A DNA stretch of 64,000 nt from Alistipes megaguti (GTDB taxonomy: Bacteria > Bacteroidota > Bacteroidia > Bacteroidales > Rikenellaceae): assembly GCF_900604385.1 (NCBI RefSeq), contig NZ_LR027382.1:310001-374000 (forward strand), given 5' to 3'. Position 1 is the stretch's first letter. Each line of letters begins with the position of its first letter. The notes beneath the pieces are model-generated. The model was not told the DNA's origin. It did no database searches and worked only from the letters and a program-made list of their open reading frames with translations. A program made the translations under genes and the position numbers. Of the stretch, positions 18,892 to 27,971 are shown piece by piece.

Positions 18892-18922
18892 CAAAAGTAG
18901 CGCTTTTCGGCCGACTTTCAAA
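18892..18922 (-). promoter_or_regulatory. Promoter of the purE operon
   Basis: On the - strand, TTTG (18922-18919), 19 bases, then TACTTTTG (18899-18892). This matches the Bacteroidetes sigma-factor pattern in sequence and spacing. Transcription should start near 18885, giving a leader of about 267 bases to purE. Confidence 0.8.
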
Positions 18923-18985
18923 ATTCCCGGAGAGATTCTATCGACATTTTTTCGACAATCGAACCTCCTTCTTTCCGATTGTACG

Positions 18986-19018
18986 AAACACCCCGGGAAG
19001 CCGTCGGCTCCCGGGGTG
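18986..19018 (-). terminator. Terminator after pyrB
   Basis: A strong GC-rich hairpin (18989-19018; 13 bp with one bulged base, 3-base loop) followed on the - strand by TTT. It sits about 50 bases past the pyrB stop and before the purE promoter, separating the pyrimidine and purine operons. The U-tract is short, so read-through into the purine operon is possible. Confidence 0.65.
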
Positions 19019-19066
19019 AAATTTCCTTGCGGAACGGCCGGAATGGCCCTCGCCTCCTCAGCTCCG

Positions 19067-20152
19067 TCAACGGGCCTTGGCCTCGCAGTAGGCGCAGCGG
19101 CACGTGCCGTCGGGCATCCGCCGGAACAGCTGGTCGACATCCTCCGTGGCCGAAATGCAACGGCGGTTCGGGCAGACCATCTCGTTGACGATATACTCCT
19201 CGTTGAAGACCGGCGTACGGGCATACGGCCGGTTCTCGTCGGCCCAGCGCAGCAGCGTCAGGATCAGTGCCATACGCACGAACTTGCCGTTCTCCACCTG
19301 CCGGAAGTAGGCCGCACGCGGATCGTTGTCCACCGCCCGCGTGATCTCGTTCACACGCGGCAGCGGGTGAAGAATCGTCATGTCCTTCTTGGCCGTACGC
19401 AGCTTCTCGGGGTTGAGCACGAAGCTGTTCTTCACGCGGTCGAACTCCTCCTCGTCCAGGAAACGCTCCTTCTGCACGCGCGTCATGTAGAGGATATCCA
19501 GTTCGGGCATCACCTCCTCCATCGTGCGCACCTCGCGGAACGTGATGCGCGAGTTGGCCTGCATCTCCTGCAGCATGTAGTCCGGAAGACGCAGCTCCTC
19601 GGGCGAGATCAGGATCACGTTGATCCCCTCGTAGCGCGACAGCGCCTTGATGAGCGAGTGGACCGTACGCCCGAACTTCAGGTCACCGCAGAAGCCGATC
19701 GTCATGTGGTCGAAACGGCCCTTTTCGCGCTTGATCGTCAACAGGTCCGTCAGGGTCTGCGTCGGGTGCGAGTGGCTGCCGTCGCCGGCGTTGATCACCG
19801 GGATTCCGGCATACTGCGATGCCACGAGCGGCGCACCCTCCTTGAAGTGGCGCATGGCGATGATGTCCGCAAAGCAGCGGATCACCCGCACCGTATCGGC
19901 CACCGTTTCGCCCTTCGACACCGATGACGAATTGGCGTCCGAGAAACCGATCACCTGGCCGCCCAGTTCAAGCATCGCCGAAGTGAAGCTCAGACGCGTA
20001 CGCGTCGAGGGTTCGTAGAAAAGCGTGGCCAGCTTCTTGCCCTTGCAGGCTTCGCTGTATTTGGCCCGGTTGGCGATGATGTCCTCGGCCAGAGCCACGA
20101 TCTGTTCGGTCTCCTGGACCGTCAGATCGGTAGGATCAATCAGATGACGCAT
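19067..20152 (-). CDS. pyrB: Aspartate carbamoyltransferase with C-terminal PyrI-type zinc domain
   Basis: 361 residues from the ATG at 20152 (MRHLIDPTDLTVQETEQIV); a GTG nine codons upstream is less likely. It makes carbamoyl-aspartate, the first committed pyrimidine step. Catalytic motifs FYEPSTRTRLSFTSAM, GDGSHSHPTQTLTDL and HPLPRVNEI are intact. After the normal catalytic chain (about 325 residues) there is a 35-residue tail with C-x4-C (CPNRRC) and C-x2-C (CAYC). That is the zinc-site pattern of the regulatory chain PyrI, without PyrI's nucleotide-binding domain. No separate pyrI is in the window. Last gene of the pyrimidine operon. Confidence 0.95.
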   Translation of the reverse strand: MRHLIDPTDLTVQETEQIVALAEDIIANRAKYSEACKGKKLATLFYEPSTRTRLSFTSAMLELGGQVIGFSDANSSSVSKGETVADTVRVIRCFADIIAMRHFKEGAPLVASQYAGIPVINAGDGSHSHPTQTLTDLLTIKREKGRFDHMTIGFCGDLKFGRTVHSLIKALSRYEGINVILISPEELRLPDYMLQEMQANSRITFREVRTMEEVMPELDILYMTRVQKERFLDEEEFDRVKNSFVLNPEKLRTAKKDMTILHPLPRVNEITRAVDNDPRAAYFRQVENGKFVRMALILTLLRWADENRPYARTPVFNEEYIVNEMVCPNRRCISATEDVDQLFRRMPDGTCRCAYCEAKAR

Positions 20153-20163
20153 GTGTGCTATTT

Positions 20164-20796
20164 TTAGTGTTTCATCCACGATTCGTCCGACGGATTGTCG
20201 CGGAACTTCAGCAGACGCTCCTTGTCCTCGGGCTTGATGTATCCCTCCTCAGCGGCCACCTCGACCAGCGCGTCGAGATTCGAGAGGCTGTAGTTGACGA
20301 CATTGGCCTCGCGCAGACGGTCCAGCCCCTTCTTCATCCCGTAGGTGAAGATCGACGCCACGCCCAGCACCTCGGCGCCGGCTTCACGCAGGGCGTTGAC
20401 CACCTCGATGCACGATCCGGCCGTCGAGATCAGATCCTCGATGACGACCACCTTCTGGCCCTTCTCCAGCCGGCCTTCAATCTGGTTGCCGCGGCCGTGG
20501 TCCTTCGACCCCGAGCGGACGTAACCCATCGGCAGGTCGAGAATCGTCGCCGTGATGGCGGCATGGGCGATGCCGGCCGTCGACGTTCCCATCAGCACCT
20601 CGGCCTGGGGATACTTCGTGCGGACGATCTCCGCAAGGCCCGCCTCCACGTGCTTGCGCACCTCGGGAGCCGTCAGCGTCAGACGGTTGTCGCAATAGAT
20701 CGGGCTCTTGATACCGCTGGCCCACGTAAACGGCTGTTCAGGGCGCAGGAAGACTGCGCCGATCGACAGCAAATCCTTTGCAATAGCTTTTTCCAT
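20164..20796 (-). CDS. pyrE: Orotate phosphoribosyltransferase
   Basis: 210 residues. It joins orotate to PRPP to give OMP. The PRPP-binding loop VVVIEDLISTAGSC is intact, preceded by YVRSGSKDHGRGNQIEG, which carries the flexible catalytic loop lysine. N-terminus MEKAIAKDLLSIGAVFLRPE, followed by FTWASGIKSPIYCDNR, is typical. It lies 11 bases before pyrB. Confidence 0.96.
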   Translation of the reverse strand: MEKAIAKDLLSIGAVFLRPEQPFTWASGIKSPIYCDNRLTLTAPEVRKHVEAGLAEIVRTKYPQAEVLMGTSTAGIAHAAITATILDLPMGYVRSGSKDHGRGNQIEGRLEKGQKVVVIEDLISTAGSCIEVVNALREAGAEVLGVASIFTYGMKKGLDRLREANVVNYSLSNLDALVEVAAEEGYIKPEDKERLLKFRDNPSDESWMKH

Positions 20797-20880
20797 AACT
20801 TTTTTATGCTGCTCGTTTTTCTGTTTTTCCCATGCAGACCCGGCCGCACGCCCGCTCCCGGAGTGCCGCCCGATCCGCCC

Positions 20881-21141
20881 CTATTCGAGGGCCTGACGCA
20901 GGACCTTTTCCACCTCGTCGGGATAGATGCCCCCTTCGTGGACCTTCACGCCGTCGACGTAGAAGGTCGGCACGTAGTAGTAATCATACCGGTCGGCCAC
21001 CTCGGGCTCCTCCGACTCCTCGATCATCTCGATCTCAACGGGAGCCAGTTCCGGATGGGCCGCCTTGGCCTCCTCGATATAACGCAGCGCCTTCTTGCAG
21101 AAAGGGCACGTCTTCAGATAGAACAATTTTACGGGTTTCAT
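20881..21141 (-). CDS. Small thioredoxin/glutaredoxin-fold protein
   Basis: 86 residues from the ATG at 21141 (MKPVKLFYLKTCPFCKKALR). The redox motif CPFC is at residues 11-14. A cis-proline region (YYVPTFYVDG) and a Gly-rich C-terminal part complete a glutaredoxin-like fold. Its partner is unknown. It sits inside the pyrimidine operon between pyrF and pyrE, an unexpected place. It might keep an operon enzyme reduced, such as the zinc-tailed PyrB or the iron-sulfur PyrK, but that is inference only. Confidence 0.8.
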   Translation of the reverse strand: MKPVKLFYLKTCPFCKKALRYIEEAKAAHPELAPVEIEMIEESEEPEVADRYDYYYVPTFYVDGVKVHEGGIYPDEVEKVLRQALE

Positions 21142-21222
21142 GGTTTTTCCGTGTTTTCCGTTTTCAATTCTCCGGCCGCCGGAACGTTCCGGCCCTGCCA
21201 TACGGGCGAAGAGGACGGCTTG

Positions 21223-21239
21223 TTTTTTTTCCCCCCCCC
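21223..21239 (-). repeat. G9-A8 homopolymer pair after pyrF
   Basis: On the - strand, nine G followed by eight A, starting 17 bases past the pyrF stop. The same order (nine G, then a run of A) follows the nadC stop at 2059-2080. No terminator hairpin accompanies it. Confidence 0.8.
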
Positions 21240-21255
21240 AGCTCCGGCCTTCTGG

Positions 21256-21963
21256 CTACTCGCCGACGAACTCGGCCACGCAGCGACGGTAGGCCGCCAC
21301 GGGATCCGCAGCCGCCGTGATCGGACGTCCGACGACGATGAAATCCGAACCGATCTCGCGGGCCCGGGCCGGAGTCGTCACACGCACCTGGTCGGCCACG
21401 TCGCCGTCGGCGAAGCGCACGCCCGGCGTGACGGTCAGGAAGTCACGGCCGCACGCCTCGTGAACCATACCGGCTTCGAGCGGCGAGCAGACCACACCGT
21501 CCAACCCCGCCTCGCGCGTGTTCTGCGCATATTTGACGATCGTGTCGTTGATCGAGGCGCCGATCAACAGTTCGCGCTGCATGCGCTCCTCGCTCGTCGA
21601 GGTGAGCTGCGTCACGGCGATCAGCAGCGGACGCGTCCCGTCCTCGCGCGTCAGCCCCTCGAGGGCCGCCCGCATCATCTCGATCGTACCGGCGGCGTGG
21701 ACGTTGCACATGTCCACATCCAGACGCGACAGCACCGCCATCGCCTTCTTCACCGTATTGGGAATGTCGTGTAGCTTCAGGTCGAGGAAGATCTTGTGTC
21801 CCCGGCGCTTGATCTCGCGCACGATCGACGGGCCTTCGGCATAGTAGAGCTCCATGCCGATCTTCAGAAAGGGTTTGCGCGCCTCGTCCCGGAAGAGGTC
21901 GAGGAAGCGGAAGGTATCCTCTGCGGACTTGAAGTCGCAGGCGATGATTACGTCTCGTTCCAT
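21256..21963 (-). CDS. pyrF: Orotidine 5'-phosphate decarboxylase
   Basis: 235 residues from the ATG at 21963 (MERDVIIACDFKSAEDTF); the frame continues upstream over pyrD, but homology begins here. It decarboxylates OMP to UMP. The catalytic lysine/aspartate motif DLKLHDIPNTVKKA is intact, and the C-terminal phosphate site (TPGVRFADG, IVVGRPITAA) is present. It follows pyrD by 8 bases. Confidence 0.96.
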   Translation of the reverse strand: MERDVIIACDFKSAEDTFRFLDLFRDEARKPFLKIGMELYYAEGPSIVREIKRRGHKIFLDLKLHDIPNTVKKAMAVLSRLDVDMCNVHAAGTIEMMRAALEGLTREDGTRPLLIAVTQLTSTSEERMQRELLIGASINDTIVKYAQNTREAGLDGVVCSPLEAGMVHEACGRDFLTVTPGVRFADGDVADQVRVTTPARAREIGSDFIVVGRPITAAADPVAAYRRCVAEFVGE

Positions 21964-21971
21964 ATTGTTTT

Positions 21972-22919
21972 TCAAGCTATTCCGATTATATCCGACAAAC
22001 GTTCGATGCCCAGGCGCTGCATCTCGCCGGGCAGTGCCTCGACGATCTCTTTCGAGGCGTAGGGGTTGACCAGATTGGCGGCGCCGACCTGCACGGCCGT
22101 CGCGCCGGCCATCATCATCTCGATCACGTCGCGGGCCGACCGCACGCCGCCGCACCCCATGACCGGAATCCGGCACGCATGGGCCACCTGGTAGACCATC
22201 CGCACGGCCAGCGGGAAGATCGCCGGGCCCGAGAACCCGCCCATCGTATTGGCGATTACAGGCCGTCTGCGGGCCACGTCGATGCGCATGCCCAGCACCG
22301 TATTGATCAGCGAGATGCCGTCGGCCCCCGCCTCCTCACACGCCCGGGCGATCGCAACGATGTCCGTGACGTTGGGCGAGAGTTTGATGAAGACCGGCTT
22401 GGTAGTCACGGCCTTCACCGCGCGCGTTACCTCAGCCGCCGCCTCGGGGCTCGTGCCGAACGACATGCCGCCGTGGCGCACGTTCGGGCACGAGACGTTC
22501 ACCTCGATGATCCCGACCTGCTCCTGCTTGTCGATCCGCTCGCAGCAGTAGGCATACTCCTCGACCGAGAAGCCCGAGATGTTGGCAATGACCGGTTTGC
22601 GGAAGAAGCTCCGCAGCCGCGGCAGTTCGTGCCGGATCACGGCGTCGATGCCCGGGTTCTGCAGCCCCACGGCGTTGATCATCCCCTCGGTGCACTCGGC
22701 GATGCGGGGCGTGGGGTTGCCGAAGCGCGCCTCGCGCGTCGTTCCCTTGAACGAGAACGACCCGAGGATGTTGATGTCGTAGAAGTCCTTGAATTCGTTG
22801 CCGTAGCCGAACGTGCCGCTGGCCGGTACGACCGGGTTGTCCAGCCGCACGCCGCACAGCTCCACCGTCGTGTCGACCCCGGCGGCGATGCCGGGTTGTA
22901 TCGTCTGTTTCCCTACCAT
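21972..22919 (-). CDS. pyrD: Dihydroorotate dehydrogenase B, catalytic subunit
   Basis: 315 residues from the ATG at 22919 (MVGKQTIQPG). A class 1B flavoprotein oxidising dihydroorotate to orotate, working with PyrK. NPVVPASGTFGYGNEF near the start, the active-site cysteine in VNVSCPNVRHGG, and the FMN-binding C-terminal part (MGCGGVRSARDVIEMMMAGA) are visible. Its start overlaps the end of pyrK by 7 bases, as expected for subunits made in fixed ratio. Confidence 0.96.
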   Translation of the reverse strand: MVGKQTIQPGIAAGVDTTVELCGVRLDNPVVPASGTFGYGNEFKDFYDINILGSFSFKGTTREARFGNPTPRIAECTEGMINAVGLQNPGIDAVIRHELPRLRSFFRKPVIANISGFSVEEYAYCCERIDKQEQVGIIEVNVSCPNVRHGGMSFGTSPEAAAEVTRAVKAVTTKPVFIKLSPNVTDIVAIARACEEAGADGISLINTVLGMRIDVARRRPVIANTMGGFSGPAIFPLAVRMVYQVAHACRIPVMGCGGVRSARDVIEMMMAGATAVQVGAANLVNPYASKEIVEALPGEMQRLGIERLSDIIGIA

Positions 22920-23683
22920 ATGATCTCTCCTTTCTCCAGTACGGGTCCCTCCTTGCAGATGCGCTTGTTGCCGTACCGGGTTTTGCACGAGCAGCCCATG
23001 CAGGCGCCGAATCCGCACCCCATGCGCTCCTCGAACGAAAGCTGTCCGTCCTGCTCCACGGCGTTGTACAGGGCGTGGAGCATCGGCAGCGGCCCGCAGG
23101 CGTAGAAGTAGTCGAAATCGAGCCTCTCCTCGGCGATGGCCGTCGTCACGAAGCCCTTCACGCCGCGCGAACCGTCGGCCGTGGCCACCGTGACGCTGCA
23201 CCCCAGACGGCGGAACTCCTCCTCGTAGAAGATCTCCGACTCGGTGTTGAAGCCCAGCACCACGCCGACCGGTTTGCCCGCATCGAGCAGCTTGCGGGCC
23301 AGTCCGTAGAGCGGGGGAACCCCCACTCCGCCGCCGACCAGCAGCGGACGCCGGGCGTCGATCCGTGTCGAGAAGCCGTTTCCGAGCCCCGTCAGCAGGT
23401 CGAGCTCCTCGCCCGCCTCCATGCGGCTCATCTGCGCCGTACCCTCACCCACGACCTTATAGATCAGCACGATCCGCTCGTCGTCCCAGTCGCACACCGA
23501 GATCGGCCGCCGTAGATAGCGCCCCTCGAGGGCGATGTTGACGAATTGTCCGGGAGCCGTAATCCACTGCGTGTCACCCTCGAGCGTCATGCGCCACACC
23601 GACTCCGTCAGCCGTTCGTTCTCTTCGATGCGGTAGAGTCCCCGCTTGTACATCGTCCCGCTTGCCGATTTGTCCGTCATCAT
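22913..23683 (-). CDS. pyrK: Dihydroorotate dehydrogenase B, electron-transfer subunit
   Basis: 256 residues. FAD- and [2Fe-2S]-binding partner of PyrD that passes electrons to NAD+. The FAD region includes RRPISVCDWD, the nucleotide-binding region has LLVGGGVGVPPLYGLAR, and the C-terminal cluster cysteines are CGFGACMGCSC plus ICKEGPV. A second ATG one codon downstream is equally possible. It starts 9 bases after carB. Confidence 0.95.
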   Translation of the reverse strand: MMTDKSASGTMYKRGLYRIEENERLTESVWRMTLEGDTQWITAPGQFVNIALEGRYLRRPISVCDWDDERIVLIYKVVGEGTAQMSRMEAGEELDLLTGLGNGFSTRIDARRPLLVGGGVGVPPLYGLARKLLDAGKPVGVVLGFNTESEIFYEEEFRRLGCSVTVATADGSRGVKGFVTTAIAEERLDFDYFYACGPLPMLHALYNAVEQDGQLSFEERMGCGFGACMGCSCKTRYGNKRICKEGPVLEKGEIIW

Positions 23684-23692
23684 GGCGCTCTC

Positions 23693-26600
23693 CTATTTGG
23701 CGTCGATCGTAGAAACCCGCAGCGTGATCTCCTCCAGCACGTCCAGCAGCACCTTCACCGTCTCGAGGGCCGTGAAGACCGTCACGTTGTTCTCGACGGC
23801 CGTGCGGCGGATCTCATAGCCGTCCAGCCGCGTATTGTGCTGGTTGATGTCGATCGTGTTGATCACGTAGCTGATATGTCCCTGACGCAGGGCGTCGATA
23901 ATCTCCGTGCTTCCCTCGTTCAGCTTGCGGCGCGTGCGCGTGCGGATGCCGTGCTCGCGCAGGAACTCCGCCGTGCCGGTCGTCGCCTCGATGTTGAAGC
24001 CCAGGTCGTAGAAGCGCTTCACGAGCGGCAGCGCCTGCGGCTTGTCCTGATCGGCGATCGTCACGAAGATCGTTCCGTAGTTCGAGACGTGCATGCCCGT
24101 GGCCTGCAGCGCCTTGTAGAGCGCCCGCGTCAGCTTGTCGTCGTAGCCGATCGCCTCACCCGTCGACTTCATCTCCGGCGAGAGGTAGGAATCCATGCCG
24201 CGGATCTTGGCGAACGAGAAGGCCGGAGCCTTCACGTACCAGCGCTCCTTCTCGCGGCCGTAGACCTCGCTGTAACCCAGTTCGCGGAGCGACTTGCCCA
24301 GGATGACCTGCGTGGCGATGTGCGCCATCGGAACCCCGGTCGACTTCGAAAGGAACGGTACCGTACGCGACGAACGCGGGTTGACCTCGATGACGTAGAC
24401 GTCGTCGTCGCCCGCCACGATGAACTGGATGTTGTAGAGACCCACGATGCCGATCCGCAGACCCAGCCGCACCGTGTAGTCGATGATCTTCTCCTTGGCA
24501 CGCTGGCTGACGCTGAAGGTCGGGTAGACGCTGATCGAGTCACCCGAGTGGATACCCGTATGCTCGACATGCTCCATGATGCCCGGAATGAAGACATCGC
24601 GTCCGTCGCAGATGGCGTCGACCTCCAGCTCCTTGCCCAGGATGTAGCGGTCGACCAGCACCGGCTGGTCCACATTCACCTCCACGGCCGTCTGCAGGTA
24701 GTGACGCAGCCGCTCCTCGTTCGAGACGATCTGCATGGCGCGGCCGCCCAGCACGTAGCTCGGACGAACCAGCACCGGATAGCCGATCCGTGCCGCCGCC
24801 TTCACGCCGGCCTCGATGTCCGTCACGGCCTCGGCCTCCGGCTGCGGGATGCCCAGCTCCTCCATGATGCGCTCGAAGCAACCGCGGTCCTCGGCGTTGC
24901 GGATCGCCTCGCAGTCCGTGCCGATGATCGGCACACCCAGTTCGGCCAGCGGTTCGGCCAGGTTGATGGCCGTCTGTCCGCCCAGCGACACCACGATTGC
25001 CTCGGGCTTTTCGAGATGGATGACGTTCATCACGTCCTCGACCGTCAGCGGCTCGAAGTAGAGCTTGTCGCTGGTCGTGTAGTCCGTCGAGACGGTCTCC
25101 GGGTTGTTGTTGATGATGATGGCCTCGTAGCCCGCCTCGCGGATCGACCAGATGGCGTGAACCGTCGAGTAGTCGAATTCGACGCCCTGTCCGATGCGAA
25201 TCGGGCCCGAACCCAGCACGACGATCTTCTTGCGGTCGCTCACCTTCGACTCGTTTTCGTGCTCGTAGGTCGAGTAGAAGTAGGGCACGTAGGAGTCGAA
25301 CTCGCTGGCGCACGTGTCGATCATCTTGTAGACGGGGAAGATGTCGTTCTTCTCCCGCAGGCGGTACATCTCATGCTGCGAAAGCCCCCACAGCTGGCCG
25401 ATATACTTGTCGCTGAAGCCCATGCGCTTGGCGTCGCGCAGCGTCTCGATGTCCATCGGATGGGCGCGGAGCACCTTCTCGAACTCGACGATGTTCTTGA
25501 ACTTCTCGAGAAAGAACATGTCGATCTTCGTCTTGTCGTAGATCAGCGCCAGGTCGACCCCGCCGCGGATCAGCTGGGCGATGGCATAGAGGCGGTCGTC
25601 CGTACCGATCTTGATATAGTCCAGCAGGTCGTCGTTCGACCATGAATCGAATTTCTTGTGGTAGATGTGGCAGACGCCCGTCTCAAGCGAGCGGACGGCC
25701 TTCAGCAGCGACTCCTCCATCGTGCGGCCGACCGACATCACCTCGCCCGTGGCCTTCATCTGCGTGCCGAGCTTGTTCGAGGCGTCGGAGAACTTGTCGA
25801 ACGGGAAGCGGGCGATCTTCGTCACCACGTAGTCGAGCGTCGGCTCGAACGAGGCCGGCGTATTGGCAATGCGGATCTCGTCGAGCGTCAGACCCACGGC
25901 GATCTTCGCACTCACGCGGGCGATCGGGTATCCCGAGGCCTTCGAGGCCAGGGCCGACGAACGCGACACGCGCGGGTTCACCTCGATGAGGAAGTATTTG
26001 AACGACAGCGGATCCAGCGCGAACTGCACGTTGCAGCCGCCCTCGATCTTCAGCGCGCGGATGATCTTCAGCGCCGAGTCGCGCAGCATCTGGAACTCCT
26101 TGTTGGTCAGCGTCTGGCTCGGGGCCACGACAATCGAGTCGCCCGTATGGATGCCCACCGGGTCGATGTTCTCCATGCAGCAGATGCTGATGGCCGTGTC
26201 GTTGTGGTCGCGCATCACCTCGAACTCGATCTCCTTGTAGCCCTTGATGCTCTTCTCGACCAGCACCTGATGCACGGGCGAGAGAGCCAAGGCGTTGCGC
26301 ATCATCTCGCGCAGCTGCGCCTCGTCATCGGCGAAGCCGCCGCCCGTACCGCCCAGCGTGAAGGCCGGACGCAGCACCACCGGATAGCCGATCCGCGCGG
26401 CAATCTCCACCCCTTCGTCGATCGTCGAGGCCACCTCCGACGGAAGCACCGGTTCGCCCAGCGACTGGCACAGCTCCTTGAAGAGTTCGCGGTCCTCGGC
26501 GCGTTCGATCGAGTCGAACGACGTGCCCAGGATCTCCACCTGACACTCCTTCAGGATGCCCTTCTTGGCCAACTGCACGGCCAGGTTCAGACCCGTCTGT

Positions 26601-26875
26601 CCGCCCAGTCCCGGAACGATGGCATCGGGACGCTCGTAGCGGATGATCTTGGCCACATATTCGAGCGTCAGCGGCTCCATGTAGACCTTGTCCGCAATAT
26701 GCGTATCGGTCATGATCGTGGCAGGGTTCGAGTTGGCGAGGATCACCTCGTAGCCCTCCTCCCTGAGGGCCAGACAGGCCTGCGTACCCGCGTAGTCGAA
26801 CTCCGCGGCCTGACCGATCACGATCGGGCCCGACCCGATCACCATCACCTTCTTGATATCTTTTCTCTTAGGCAT
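23693..26875 (-). CDS. carB: Carbamoyl-phosphate synthase, large subunit
   Basis: 1060 residues from the ATG at 26875 (MPKRKDIKKVMVIGSGPIVIG). Two homologous ATP-grasp halves: the first begins VMVIGSGPIVIGQAAEFDYAG and the second, near residue 557, IVVLGSGPIRIGQGVEFDYS. The C-terminal 120 residues form the MGS-like allosteric domain (residues about 940-1060). It makes carbamoyl phosphate from ammonia, bicarbonate and two ATP, feeding PyrB and arginine synthesis. Its start overlaps carA by 8 bases. Confidence 0.97.
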   Translation of the reverse strand: MPKRKDIKKVMVIGSGPIVIGQAAEFDYAGTQACLALREEGYEVILANSNPATIMTDTHIADKVYMEPLTLEYVAKIIRYERPDAIVPGLGGQTGLNLAVQLAKKGILKECQVEILGTSFDSIERAEDRELFKELCQSLGEPVLPSEVASTIDEGVEIAARIGYPVVLRPAFTLGGTGGGFADDEAQLREMMRNALALSPVHQVLVEKSIKGYKEIEFEVMRDHNDTAISICCMENIDPVGIHTGDSIVVAPSQTLTNKEFQMLRDSALKIIRALKIEGGCNVQFALDPLSFKYFLIEVNPRVSRSSALASKASGYPIARVSAKIAVGLTLDEIRIANTPASFEPTLDYVVTKIARFPFDKFSDASNKLGTQMKATGEVMSVGRTMEESLLKAVRSLETGVCHIYHKKFDSWSNDDLLDYIKIGTDDRLYAIAQLIRGGVDLALIYDKTKIDMFFLEKFKNIVEFEKVLRAHPMDIETLRDAKRMGFSDKYIGQLWGLSQHEMYRLREKNDIFPVYKMIDTCASEFDSYVPYFYSTYEHENESKVSDRKKIVVLGSGPIRIGQGVEFDYSTVHAIWSIREAGYEAIIINNNPETVSTDYTTSDKLYFEPLTVEDVMNVIHLEKPEAIVVSLGGQTAINLAEPLAELGVPIIGTDCEAIRNAEDRGCFERIMEELGIPQPEAEAVTDIEAGVKAAARIGYPVLVRPSYVLGGRAMQIVSNEERLRHYLQTAVEVNVDQPVLVDRYILGKELEVDAICDGRDVFIPGIMEHVEHTGIHSGDSISVYPTFSVSQRAKEKIIDYTVRLGLRIGIVGLYNIQFIVAGDDDVYVIEVNPRSSRTVPFLSKSTGVPMAHIATQVILGKSLRELGYSEVYGREKERWYVKAPAFSFAKIRGMDSYLSPEMKSTGEAIGYDDKLTRALYKALQATGMHVSNYGTIFVTIADQDKPQALPLVKRFYDLGFNIEATTGTAEFLREHGIRTRTRRKLNEGSTEIIDALRQGHISYVINTIDINQHNTRLDGYEIRRTAVENNVTVFTALETVKVLLDVLEEITLRVSTIDAK

Positions 26876-27959
26876 GTTTGTACTCCTCCATGATTTTGGT
26901 GAACTTATTGAACAGATAGGTGCTGTCCTGCGGACCGGCGGCACTCTCCGGGTGATATTGCGTCGAGAAGACCCGCTCCTCGGCACACTCCACCCCTTCG
27001 GCCGTGCCGTCGAGCAGATTGACGTGCGTCAGCGTCAGCCCCGTACCCTTCAGCGAGTCGATGTCCACGGCATAGCTGTGGTTCTGGCTCGTGATCTCGA
27101 TCTTGCCCGTCTGCAGGTTCTTGACCGGATGGTTGGCGCCGCGGTGGCCGAACTTCATCTTGAAGGTCCGCGCACCGTAGGCCAGCGAGATCAGCTGATG
27201 GCCCATGCAGATGCCGAAGAGCGGCAGACGTCCCCGCAGCCGGCGGATCAGTTCGATGACCGGCTGTACGTCTTCCGGGTTGCCGGGTCCGTTCGAGAAG
27301 AGGATACCGTCGGGATGGAAGGCAAGGATCTCCTCCAGCGTCGAATTGTAGGGCATCACCGTGACGTTGCAGCCCACGTGGTTCAACTGCCGCACGATGT
27401 TGTACTTGATGCCGCAGTCGATGGCCACCACGTCGTACTTGTGGTTGGCCACGCGCGACAGCCAGCGTTTCTTGCAACTTACGCGTGCGACCATGTCGTG
27501 GGGCATCTCATAGGCGTGCAGCCGTGCCAGCGCCTCTTCGCGGGGGGTCTGGGCCGAGGTGATGATCACCTTCTGGCTGCCCTCGTCTCGGATGATGCGC
27601 GTCAGCGTCCGGGTGTCAACTCCCGAGATGGCCGGGATGTCGTACTCCTCGAAGACCTCGTTGAGCGTCTTCGTGTAGCGGAAGTTCGACGGAAGGTCGT
27701 TGTACTCCCGGACGATCATGCCGCCGACGGTCGGCGTCTTGGTCTCGTAATCCTCATCGGCCATACCGTAGTTGCCGATCAGCGGGTAGGTCATCACGAC
27801 CATCTGATCCGTGTACGACGGATCGGACATGATCTCCTGATACCCCACCATCGAGGTATTGAAGACGATCTCGTTGATGGCCTCGCGGTCGGATCCGAAA
27901 CCGTATCCGTAAAACTCGCGGCCGTCCTCCAGGACGATCTTTTTCGTAAATGCTTTCAT
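26868..27959 (-). CDS. carA: Carbamoyl-phosphate synthase, small (glutaminase) subunit
   Basis: 363 residues. It releases ammonia from glutamine for CarB. The CarA-specific N-terminal domain has FNTSMVGYQEIMSDPSY; the class I amidotransferase domain has its nucleophile Cys in LFGICMGHQLISLAYGA, and the catalytic His/Glu pair in TQYHPESAAG. It follows pyrC by 12 bases. Confidence 0.97.
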   Translation of the reverse strand: MKAFTKKIVLEDGREFYGYGFGSDREAINEIVFNTSMVGYQEIMSDPSYTDQMVVMTYPLIGNYGMADEDYETKTPTVGGMIVREYNDLPSNFRYTKTLNEVFEEYDIPAISGVDTRTLTRIIRDEGSQKVIITSAQTPREEALARLHAYEMPHDMVARVSCKKRWLSRVANHKYDVVAIDCGIKYNIVRQLNHVGCNVTVMPYNSTLEEILAFHPDGILFSNGPGNPEDVQPVIELIRRLRGRLPLFGICMGHQLISLAYGARTFKMKFGHRGANHPVKNLQTGKIEITSQNHSYAVDIDSLKGTGLTLTHVNLLDGTAEGVECAEERVFSTQYHPESAAGPQDSTYLFNKFTKIMEEYKHA

Positions 27960-27971
27960 CCTTGTCTGTCC

